Shown: positions 36,890 through 48,600 of the stretch, piece after piece
Numbering within the stretch: position 1 is the first letter of the stretch
How the letters are laid out: every line of letters begins with the position of its first letter
NCBI GenBank assembly: GCA_025175895.1
Contig: JAKLTH010000216.1
Location: 2,228,001 to 2,292,000 of the forward strand
From: Wurfbainia villosa
Taxonomy: Eukaryota > Streptophyta > Magnoliopsida > Zingiberales > Zingiberaceae
DNA: 64,000 bases
Reading direction: 5' to 3'
Notes under the pieces: model-generated
The model's database searches: none
What the model saw: the letters and a program-made list of their open reading frames with translations, nothing else
Told to the model about the DNA's origin: nothing
Made by a program: the position numbers and the translations under genes

Positions 36890-39800
36890 TGAAATCTCAT
36901 GACGAAGAAGGGTTCACGCGATCGATTAAAAATTCGTTCGCGCCACGCGATCGATTAAAAAATTGCTCACGCTACGATCGACAAAATTGCCTGCTATATA
37001 AAAACCGCTTCGCAAATGTAAGGAGCAAAAGCAGAGCGAGCAATGCGGCAAGGGCGAACAACGGCGCAGCGGCAAATACGGGCGGCGAACAACGGCGGCA
37101 ATAACGGCAATGGCAATAGCGACGACCTGTGTACGATTATGCATTATTCGCTTCGATCGCGCTCGACTGGCTGATGGCGATCGCGATCGAAGCGCTGATC
37201 ACAAACGCGACGCGATCCGCCATCGGCTGACGCATCGCGCGATCCGCCATCGAAGCGCTGATCGCTACGTAAACGCTGATCGCGATCCGCCGCTTCCGCT
37301 GATCCACTTCAATCGCGCTCGATGGCGCATCATCGCGATCTCGAAGCGCGATCCGCGATCGCGCTTCAATCGCGCTGATCGGAATCGCGATCACAGAACG
37401 CTGATCGCGACGGTGATCGCGCGCTGCATCGATCGATCTCGGACGGTGATCGCGCGAGTACTCGAGCGCGATCAAGGATCACCATCGCGATCCGCGGATC
37501 ACAATGGATCGATCGTCAAGCGATCAATAATTAAACGATCGCGATCAATATATATTAATATATTAATATATAAATAATTAATATAAAAATTATAATATAA
37601 TTATAATTAAATAAATTATTAATTAAAATTTTATTAATATTATAAAATAATTAAACGGTAAAATTTAATTAAATTAATTATTAATTAATTTATATTTTTA
37701 TTTAAAATTATAAAATTAAACAAATAAAAAATATTTTAATTAAATTCTAAATTCAATTTATAATTTATTTAAAATTACATCTTTAATTATTTTTAAAAAT
37801 TAATAAAATTTAAAAAAAAATGAAATAATTTTAGAATTTTATAAAAAATTAAAATATTTATATTTTAGAAATTTTAAAATTTTTACTGGTATATATATAA
37901 TTTTAAAATATAATATAAATTATATATTAATAATATATATAAATTACAGTATTTAATATAATTATTATATTTTATAAATTTTAATATATAAATATATCAG
38001 TATAATTTTAAAAATTAATAGCTAATTTATATAATTATTTTATATAAATTAATATTTTTATTATTTTATATTAAAAACAAAATAAATATAAATTATAATA
38101 AAAATAAAAATATTTAATTATTAAAAATATCTAATAATATATATTTTTATTTAGATAATATTTTTTGAATAATTTAATCAAGATGTAATAATTGATTGAG
38201 AATGGGACCGAGACTAAAACGATAAATTATATAATTTTTATTTTAAATTTTTTAATATTGTAATTATGAATATTCATTGTGAATTATTTTTTTAGTATTT
38301 TTTTTAAATTTTTATAAATAGGCACCAAAACAACATTCTTGCGATCCAAATTGAGACGCATCGATTAGAAAATCGATTTCATTGGCAATGTTTATATCAT
38401 GCGATATGATCGACGACGGCGGTGGAGCTACACGCATAAAACAACATCTTAGGTGGATATCCGGATGTTTCTAAATGTTCACAAGTTCCGATGGAATTCG
38501 CGTGCGAAACAGAACTATGAGAAAAAGAATCAAGTATAAGCACAACAACAACAGAAAATTTTGATAGCGAGCTCAAGCACCCTTTATGATGAATTCAAGG
38601 TCGTGGTGAAGATGTAAATGAAGAAGAATTTTCACTTCCTGCTTCTAGAACTCAATATGCATATGATGAACATATGCGATATGGTGGCAAAATAATTGGT
38701 GCTAGTGGTAGTGGCTCATTTGGTGCTAGTGGAAGTGGCTCAACTGGTGCAGCAACACTAGAGAGAACTACAAGTGCTCGTGATTGCTTCAACAAAACCG
38801 GTATTGGTCGCTTTTTTTCCTTCTACATCACGGCTTGATTGATATTGTGATGTTGATCCATTTGCATTCTCGCACTCAAGCTAGTAAACAAACTAGGATC
38901 ACGATGCTTATACAAAAGAGAAGAAGAAATCAATCGCCAAAGTATTGCAAATTTTTCATTTTAATCGAATTCCTTCCAACGTGGCAAATAGACATACTAC
39001 CGCAGCATGGTATCTAACATCCAAAAACGTGGTCTCGTATTCAACCTCCAATCGCGCATTTAAATTGCCGGGTCCATATTTAGATGAACAAGTGGAGGAA
39101 ATTAAGACTTGATTCTATCACGCAAGAAGCAATGGAACTTATATGGGGTTACATCGATGTGTGATGGTCGACAGACCTACACGGATGACGAGCATTATCA
39201 ACTTTCTACTATATTGCAATAAAGGTGATATTTCATAAATCCGTTGATGCAATCGCAGAATATCATGATGCATCTTATATATATCATTTGATGGATAGTG
39301 TAGCAAGAGATAAAGGCGTAGAGCATATAATACGGTGATTACAGATAATGGTGCTAACTTTAAAAGAGCCGGAGAATTATCGAACAAGAGTATCAAACAT
39401 TATTTCGACACCACGCAAAGACAATCGTATTGATTGATGATGGCAGATATCTAGAAACTCGATACAAAGAAGAAGGTAGTAAAAAAGGTCAATTGTTAAC
39501 TAAATTCATATATAATCATTGGGTTCATGGATTAATGAGGAGATTTATCGACGGAGAGATTCTTCGACCGTGAGCAACTAGGTTCTAAGTCACTTTATTT
39601 TATTAAAGTCGTTGTTTCAAAAAAATGGATCAAGACCATGTTCACTTCGAGGATCGGGAAACCTCTCGATACTCTAGCACGATCAAAGGTAAGGAGGCGC
39701 ACAAAATTATCATATCTACTAGATTTTGGGATCACATCGAGATTCTACAAAGAATAGAGCCTTCAGATATGTTGTTTTACGTAAAGTCGACATGGACAAA

Positions 39801-41879
39801 AAGCCACAGATGGCAATATTTATCACCCGATGATGAAGCAAAAGAGGAAATTAAAAGACGCTCTACAATAATCGACAAAATAACAACAATATAATGATAT
39901 AATCACTTCAAGGTGTGACAATCAAATGTGAAAGAATACTCATTTTGCAGTTGCGTATTTTTTTAATAATAACTTTTTTAATATTGCTATTAATAATTAT
40001 ATATCTTTAATTATTTCAGGTTATTATCTCAATCCAGCATATCAATATCGTTATAATCTTGCCACAAATGATAATTTGTTAGTCGCCCTCAGAAATGTAA
40101 TATTAAGACTACAACCAAATAGAGAATTAGCTGCTGAGGCTATTAATGAAAGTCGATTATTTCGAGAGGGATATGGTTCTTTTGCTGATTCTTTTGCAAT
40201 ATCATGCAGATATAAAATGGATGCAGGTAAATGTAGTATAAATTATAACTTATTATTATTTACAAATGAAAATATTATGTTAAGTTTGATTTTATTTGTC
40301 TTTCAGCTGAGTGGTGGTTACAGTATGGAGGATCAGCCCCAAATTTGAAAAAGATTGCAGTACGAATTCTCTCACAAACAACGTCTTCAAGTGGTTGTGA
40401 AAGAAATTGGTCAACTTTCTCCCTCATTCATACCAAAGTACGAAATCGTCTTTCTTATCGTCGTTTGGAAAAAATGGTCTATGTTTATTATAATATGCGT
40501 CTTCAACTAAGAGCAATACAGTAAGAGCAGAAGAACAAGAATCGATAATGTAGACCCATTTGATATCGGATTTGCTTCAAAGTGATAACGATCCAACGAT
40601 GGATCGGTGGAGTGCTATCGAGGCCGAAAACTTTACTTGATGATGGCAGAGATCCATCACAACCATCTCGGCTTACTCAAAGAAATTGAAATAATACAAG
40701 CTAAAAGAGGTATCATTGAGGAAAATGGGACGAAGAATTTCGATTTTCTGGATCTCGACCTAGACGTTCTCAAGCATCTCAATCCAAAATCCAACAAACA
40801 TCTGTAGATAAAGGCAAAGACAAAGGCAAAGACAAAGCTCTGACAACTTTTATTAAAGAGAAGAGAAAGGGCATAATTCCTACTTTTAAAGGAAGGAGTC
40901 AACTCAGAATTAATGAAAATCCACTCGATGCAATTGATGAGCAAGAACATGATGATAGTAATGAAACATCATCACCTTCTGATACTGCAATCCGACGAGA
41001 AGTTCAAAATGATGATAGTGATGTTAATAGCAGTGCAAGTACTCATGGAAGTAATGATAGTGATGGTGCACCCGGTGGTGGTGAAACTTATATTCCATCA
41101 ACTTCAACATCAGAGCCTTGGACATGTGAGCAAAATTTCACACATGCAACTCAAGATGAAGATCATAGTGCTAGAACTATTAAAAGTCAGTATCAGCGTC
41201 GATATAAGGGTGATAGACAAAAAGAAGCTCATGATTATCGAGATATGCGAGAGAGTTTAGTTGAGATTGATTCTGATCGGAGTTCATCATACTCTCGGCC
41301 TTATTATAGCTCTGATGCATTATATGGTGATCAATCATATCCGACATCGATATTTATCCTTATCTATGCGATTCGATTCCAGGCGGCGGTTCACCAACTT
41401 CCAGTGATGAATCGAAACACATTGATGGATATGTGGAGAAATCAATATCAATATTCCATGTCATGGGATAATTATTTGATTTGGGTGTTAGAGAATTATG
41501 GGATTGATCTAAGCAGAATGTCGCAAGAACCAATGTTTTCATCTGATTCACGACACTCTTTTTGGTATTAGTAAAATAACATGTTATGATGTATCAATTT
41601 TAATTTAAGTTATTGATGTATCAATTTTCTTTAAAGAAAAGTATATTTATTTACTTTTATCCCTTTGATATCAATTATTTCAAGAAAAAAATCGAAATAT
41701 ACTTAACAATAAATATTTGAAATTAAATGAATAATGACCTTTAAAATAATTAAATATTAATATTTAAAAATTTATAAAAAAAGTATCGAAACAGTATCGA
41801 CACGCACGATACGATACCGAAACCGTATCGTTCCGGTCATTGACCGAAACCTCGGTACGGCTCGACATTTAAAACCTTG
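36890..41879 (+). mobile_element. hAT family A, copy 3: ~5-kb element with transposase remnants (5' end uncertain)
   Basis: The right end matches copies 1, 2 and 4: 'acgataccgaaaccgtatcg' then, reverse-complemented, CAAGGTTTTAAATGTCG, ending at 41879. The left part (about 36900-37560) is GC-rich and dense in GATCGCGATC, GCGATCGC and similar palindromes. 37560-38330 is A/T-rich and matches copy 1. A decayed transposase lies between (see next entry). No CAAGG end or match to the 8 bases right of the element (ACCTCTCC) was found on the left, so the 5' limit is approximate and the end may be lost. Confidence 0.75.
38590..41571 (+). pseudogene. Degenerate hAT transposase (DUF659-like and hAT C-terminal dimerisation regions)
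   Basis: Coding islands in order: a Gly/Ser/Ala-rich N-terminal piece with ASGSGSFGASGSGSTGAATL (about 38700-38760); a DUF659-like stretch with FHKSVDAIAEYHDASYIYHL and TDNGANFKRAGEL (about 39220-39380); then NRELAAEAINESRLFREGYG (40076-40226). A GT-AG intron (40227-40306) follows, then WWLQYGGSAPNLKKIAVRIL, SGCERNWSTF and VRNRLSYRRLEKMVYVYYNM (40307-40521), the diagnostic hAT dimerisation domain. A low-complexity acidic tail reaches about 41571. Frameshifts and stops between islands make it inactive as it stands. Confidence 0.85.
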
Positions 41880-43900
41880 ACCTCTCCTTATTGCTATCTC
41901 CTCCTTACTGAAAGATTTCATTTTCTTAAAGAAGTACCCCTCCTCCTTAAGAAAACATTTCTCCCATTTCTGTCTAATTCTTGCTATTTCAAGGAATTTC
42001 AGTACCAGTTCAATCATATAGCCTAAATCAATGATTTTCTTGCCCATATCTAGATGTCAACATTTTCCTTTGAATTTCCTTGATGCATAACACAATTCAA
42101 ACTTGAATTTGTCTCTCCCTCTCCAGATCATAAAAGATTTTTAACTTTCCATTTCCTCTCCCTTCTCTAACTCTCCTCCTTATGAGAGTTCACCCTAAAC
42201 CTACATTTGCTTCCTTCCAATGTAAGGGCAAAAAATTTATGAGAAAGTGTTACCAAGATAACAAATGACAAAACAAAGGCCAAATTCAAAATCGAATTTG
42301 CTTGGTACCAACTATTTGATGAGAATCAAAAGACTCAAGTTGGAATCATTCTACTTAATTTTTTCATCAAACTTGATACCAAATGATAAAAACCAATTGT
42401 AAATGATGCTAAATTGAACCCTTTGAATTTTGATACTAGATACAATTGATCCCATTAAGGTGGATTACCTATCTCCCTTGTTGCTTCTACCTAAGAGATT
42501 TCCTACCCATTAAGGAAGGACATTTTCCCCTTCTCAAAGGAAATTTTTCCCATAAGGAAATGTCTCTCCCTTACTGAGGTGACTTTTCCCCCATGAACAC
42601 ATACCTGAATGTTTGGGAGGTTTGAAGGTTGAATAAACTTGTATGTGTGGTGCCTAAATATTGGAAACCAGACTGAAACATTTTTGAAATAGTTTCAGAT
42701 AGAGTCTAATCGACTAAAACATTCCAAGTCAATTGAATTTTGTGCTCTCCAACAGTCCATGTTTGATAATTCATAAATAGTTTTTTATTCCATGAAAAAA
42801 TAAGAAATTTACTATAGACATTAGTCATGTTAATATCTGTCAAGGAAAAATAGATTTATAGGAAAACAATTTTTATTTTTAAAGAGTGACACAAAGTTGA
42901 AAAGCCTTTGAAACCCTAATGTTTCAATCCAAACTTTGTATCAATTTGATTTTTGGAAAAAAAAATTATCACCAAATAGATTCCACTATAATGTCTCAAA
43001 ACTATTTTTAGATACGTTCCACTAGAATTTTTTTAAAATCATTTTTAAATAGAAATTTAAAAACAATCTCCAAAAATGATCGATGAACTATATATACATG
43101 ACGTATACATAAGCTTTTCCTATGATTGGTCATTTCATTAATTTTATATCTTGATGATACTTGGTCCAATTTAGATGCATAATAGAAAACATTTTAACAA
43201 AAATCATCATTCTAGTGTCTTACTTTTATCCGTGTCCTAAAGCACAAAACAAATTAATCTAATTGTAGAGATAAGGTTGGTGTTTTTCTTTTAACTAAAG
43301 TGATCTTGCAAGTCTAGACTAAGACGGCCAATTGATTCCACTTGTTAGGACATAAATTGTTGCCATCATAATTAATACTAAATCCATGATATGCTTAGAT
43401 ACATATCACTTGCAAATTAGCATGGTATAATCAAAAGCATACAAGTCATGAATAGGATAAATAATGTGTCAATTGATAAGATATGAATTCAACTAAATTG
43501 ACATGCTCAAATCAAATCATGCTTGATCCTATCATGAACTAACAAGCTTCTATCCTTAGATTCTTACACTTTTTGTGCCAATGAAGGACTCTTATAGAAA
43601 TCAAATTACACCCTAATTCATGAGCATTTTTATATTTAACAATTCTATACAAGACATTGCTATGCAAAATATCAACCAAAATATTGATTACCTTGTTTTT
43701 TGCATTGAATTTCTGGACTTTCTTTTCAATCCACTTCTCCTTTTGAGAATTATCGCTAAAAGCTTCAAGTTCGGTTGGTTGATATCATAAGTGCAATTCC
43801 TATCTCTATGAGAGAAAACTTCAAACTTGGTTAATCCTTTACTTCTCTAGCCAACTACTTGGTTAAGAGTCCTTCTAGAGTAACTTGCTTTGATGTCACT
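41880..43900 (+). other. Non-coding DNA of unknown origin
   Basis: Pyrimidine-rich stretches at about 41880-42200 and 42430-42600, otherwise AT-rich. No frame of interest and no ClpS1 transit-peptide exon was seen. Confidence 0.4.
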
Positions 43901-45333
43901 TGTTAGAGGTTGAGGCAGGGGGAATTGCTGGTCGCTTTAATCGGTTGCTTGTTCATGTCTACAATTTAGTTAGTAGGCAATGAAATATATCAAAACATAA
44001 ATATAAGACACAAGAAATTGAAACTCCCAATTCATACTCCACGATCTATGATTCACCAGAGAGCCACTCCAGAAATCTCCTTGTCTTTTCTCCTTTTTAT
44101 ATGTCTTTTGGAGGTGGAGAAACCTCATATAACCTTGCTTTATAATGAAGAACAAGACAATACAATGAGTACTACATTAGTGATGTAATAAGGAAATACT
44201 ATAAGGTTAGAGTTCTTTTGGTTTGCTTTTCACTTGATTTTGCTTTCTGATGTTCATGTATATTGGCAAAACTTCTATTGTTTCCTTATAGCCTTCTTGT
44301 TATGAACAACTAATTATTGTCTTCCACTCAATTACTCCAATTGATTAATCTTGCAACTCTTTCAACCTTTTGTTTACCAACAGATAGCTAAGTCAGCTAT
44401 AATAGCATTTGTTCTACTGTCTAGCTTCTCTACGGATACTTGAGTTAATTGATCTTCTATTCAGTCGACTAAATTGTTGTAGGTTGTAGACCTTCTGACG
44501 ACTCCTACTAATTGATCAAGTCTCTTTCTTGCTTTTCTTTTGTGTCATTAGTTGATTGTCATTGTTGATCTTGCCTTAGTCAACTGACTACCTAGATGGC
44601 TCAAGCATCAATTGATTGAACCCAACCTTTAGTCAATCGGATCATTGACTTCGACCAATTTTAAAGCTAAGTTCTCCAAAGTGAAGTCCACCCTATGTCC
44701 TTTATAGACTCTCATCTCACTTAGTTTTTTTTTGCCAAAAAACTACACCTTTGGAATTCCCTTGTCTTGCTAAGAGGCTTTACCTCTATGAATTCCCTTG
44801 CTAAGAGGCACAAGACTTCATCGTCTTCATAGTGTCAATCAATCTTGACTTATTAGGACTTCCACTTATCAGCATCTGATGGACTCCACTTGCCAAAGCT
44901 CTAGTTAACCTTGACATTTCGGTATTTCCTTTGGTATCAAACATTCGTTAACTTGACTTGCAGGATTTCCACTTGGCAATGCTTGTTAGACTTTTCCTTT
45001 GCTAACACATGTTGGGTTTTTCTTTGTCCAATACTTATTAGACTTTTCCTCAATCAACAACTATTAGACTTCACTGTTGCCAAAGCCACCTATTAGATTT
45101 CATCCGTTGCCAACAATTTCTCCATTGCTAACACCTATTAGACTTTCTTCATTGTCAAGTGTGCAATTAACTTTGCTCTACTTGGACTTCATCCATTATC
45201 AACTATTCAATTAACTTGACGCACATATAACTTAACACACTATCTAATTTTAACACTTGAGTCAAACATATCTTTGTCAAACAAGAAGATGATGCAACAA
45301 AATTCCAAAGTTTGAGTGTGCATTGCACTAACA
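43901..45333 (-). mobile_element. Diverged LTR of family B, minus orientation
   Basis: It runs TGTTAGAGGTTGAGG ... CATTGCACTAACA (TG...CA, 1433 bp). On the minus strand it starts TGTTAGTGCAATG, close to TGTTGGTGCAATC of the other two LTRs. It has the same repeated 'cttgacttg..ttggactt..caacac' phrases (44850-45230). No target duplication was found (TCACT versus AGAAG). Non-coding. Confidence 0.65.
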
Positions 45334-45366
45334 AGAAGATGATGCAACAAAATTCCAAAGTTTTGT
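45280..45366 (+). repeat. 34-bp direct repeat 50 bp apart across the LTR end
   Basis: 'aacaagaagatgatgcaaca' continuing to 'aattccaaagttt' occurs at about 45280-45313 and again at 45330-45363. The second copy lies just outside the LTR's CTAACA end, so the boundary was duplicated. Confidence 0.85.
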
Positions 45367-45684
45367 ATCTTTAAAGAAGGTTACAACAACAAGCCATAGG
45401 TCCCAATTATTTGAGCTATAATCTTAGATATGATCTCATTAGTGAACTCCATGTAATACTATACATCTACTAATATTCACATTAATTATGTCATTTTTCC
45501 TTTTGTCTCCTGCTACCTTTGATTGCCTCCAAGTAAAGCGAAATTGAGGTACTTTGATTGAAAGAAGGTTATGAATTATAATTACTACATGGTTGGAGTC
45601 ATCTGACTCAAGAAATTCTACTTATGTCCTTGTATATGTTACTATGTTACATTGCATGTGCACTAATGATGTGTTCATATGCAG

Positions 45685-48600
45685 GAGATAAGCTGTCTCA
45701 ACATAGAGGCCCTTGTGCAAACCATGGTATTCTTATGGCAATATCAATGAGTGGACCTGGAAGAGGAGGTGGCTTGTTGGATAAGCCAACCATAGAGAAG
45801 ACTGCACCTAGTCGCGAATCTGAATTTGATATAAAGTATGCACTTTGAGGAATTACCTTTGATTTACAAAGTCTTCTTTATGTAGGTTCCTTCTATTGTG
45901 TGCACACTCTTCTCACATTCAACATCATACACTCAACTATCTCCTCTAGCTTGATCATTTGTTAATTACCTTTGTTAATTGTACATTCATTAAGAACATA
46001 AAGACACAAAGGTTTAACTATGTTTGAGATTTTCCTGTCATTTTCAAACCATGACTTTTTTTAATGGGCAATGAATCACTGCTATTTTAATACCAACTGA
46101 TCAAGACTATAATACATGTTACTATTAGCAATCCTACAATTTATACATAATTATTTTCTCTTTAAACGCTTCTATTTAACACTTCCTGGTTCTTTATTGT
46201 GGAAGTTCATTGTACATTCATTTTTCTGAAAATTTTATGGTTATCTGTAGCTTACATGTTCTGTTGTTTTTACATTTTTTTTCCTTGTAATGTGTGTGCA
46301 TCTTTGAATAATGTATTTTTATTTTCTCTCCTAATCATCTTGTCAATCTTAACTGTTGGCAAAATTAACATTTACAAATTCACCTTTCTACTACTAATTT
46401 ATCAAATAAATACTGACGAAAGTATTGTTTGTGCCACTAGACAGATTGTATACTCCATTTTTAGAGGAAATATTGTTTGAAAATTAGCTCATTAAAATCG
46501 CAATGATTTAGGAGGTTTAAAGCATTCGAGGTGGATAAAGTCAAGAATTGATCTCTTCTGCGCCATTTGTCTCAGGATATTAGTTAACAGTCAAATAGAA
46601 CTTGATCAATTTAAGTTTTTGAAAGTTGAGACCCTCATACAATAGCCCTTGTGACTTCTGATTCCACTATGAATACCACAACCAGATCCCTCACTTGGCA
46701 AATCATTGTTGGTAATGCTTGATGGAGGGAGGATTTATCCCACTCAATTTCTTGCTTGTATTCCTTTTATTTGGATACTAAACATGCATGGAAACTAATT
46801 GAACTAAGGAATTGGGTCATTGTTCAGCCTAATATGCAATAGATGAGATGCTCCTTAACAGTTCCGCTCCTATTATTTCATATTTTTATTTTGTTGCACT
46901 AAGTTCTCCTTTGCTGGGTTTGAAATTCTGCTGCCAATTTCAGTCTCAGCTTATGCTCGCCCAAATAGACAGGGAAGAGATGTCAATGGATCCATTAATA
47001 ATTGTGTTAAATTTGAGGAAATAAATTTGTATTACTTATACTCATCAGAGACCATAACATATATACAAGGTTCTAGACATAAGAGTAACCCTAAGGTATT
47101 TATGTGTGGCTAAGCCCAATACATATAATTTATAATACCCAATTAACACTTCTAACACTCTCCTTTAAACTGAAGCAGATACTTTTAAAATTTAGACTTG
47201 TTACGTGAACCTTAAAATTTAGACTAAGATATGACTATAATGAAATAAAAATATGATACTCACGGACAGGCAAAATAAAACCTAAGAAGTTATTGTAGTG
47301 CGTAGCTAATGATTCCTTCAAACTCACATCAACCTTGTTACATGAACCTTAAAAATTCAGACTAAGATATGATTATAATTGAAACAAAAATATGATACTC
47401 ACACATAGGCGAAACAAAACTTAAGAAGTTAATGTAGTGCATGCCTAATGATCCCTTCTAATTTAAACCTTGTTACATGAACTTTATAATGCATGAACTT
47501 GAAAATTTATATGATTATAATGAAACAAAATAAAAGCAGAAAATGACTATTGGTTTATAAAGGACCAGGGAAAGACTCACTTTCTCATTGATCTTTATAG
47601 TATTCTAACTACAAAAATTAAATAAACTATAAGTGTAAATCATTATGAAAAGAAAGAAATATATAATTAATAAATGATAATCTAAAAATTAAATCTTAAT
47701 TGTTGCATGCATATTTAGCTAAGACTAAGGTGATTAAATTAATTAACAAATATAAATAGGAGAACAAACATATATTAGCAATATAATTAATTATTAAGTA
47801 AAATAATTAATTATAATAAAAAGTTAATATTATTAATAATTTAATTAAATATAAAAATGTATCGCTTGTCGTGGCGGTCGGATAAAGGAGGAGGTTGCGT
47901 TAGGTTGCGTAAACTAAAGCGAAATGTTGATGAATGGATCAATCAAACTATTGTGCTAATCTAGGTTGTTCCGGAAGGAGCAGCGTTCACAGGTCATTGT
48001 AATTATCACGCGCCGAGCATCTGCGACCGAAAATCAAGCAGACGGCACCTCCGCGCGTGGCATGACATTTCGGGTTAATCTGAGGCGTAGGCGCATATAA
48101 TACAATATATATGTATAAAACAAAACTACACAAGACACTGGAAACAACACAACAACAATACAATCCCACGAGTGCATAGGTATGACTAACACGGAACATA
48201 AAGAAGCCTTCGAAACCGCGACGTATGCGTGACATCACATATAACACAAATCCATGGAATACAAATGATAACACCAAAATCAGGACTCGGAGTTGAGATG
48301 AGATGATGCCGACCAATGTGCTCCAAGTCCATCACGAAGTCGGCTACTTGTTACAGGCGATGAAAACCAGTGGTCATGAGGTGGTGAGTAAAACTCAGGT
48401 AATAGAAAACATGTATATATGTAATATCACATGTATTTCGACAACATAATCTAGATGTACGGTATATCAAAGATAGTATATAAATACAAGCATATAATCA
48501 TTGAATGAACAACGTAAAATGCAGACATACGCGAAGTGCTTTCGCTACTCGATCCAACGAACATATATCCAGCGTATATATATATAACAGAAGGGTAGAT

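Noticed and set aside
37110..37577. Arg/Asp-rich frames on both strands
   Set aside because: Same cause: palindromic GATCGC repeats in hAT copy 3.
31800..45835. In-frame fusion of the ITIH-like exon 11 to ClpS1 exon 2
   Set aside because: Exon 11 ends in phase 0 and ClpS1 exon 2 needs phase 1. Direct splicing reads 21 foreign codons and then TGA, so no fused protein results.
45624..45848. A separate small gene starting at 45624 and running through ClpS1 exon 2
   Set aside because: It is only the intron read through in the exon's frame. A good acceptor (ATATGCAG) splits it, and the start has no transit-peptide character.
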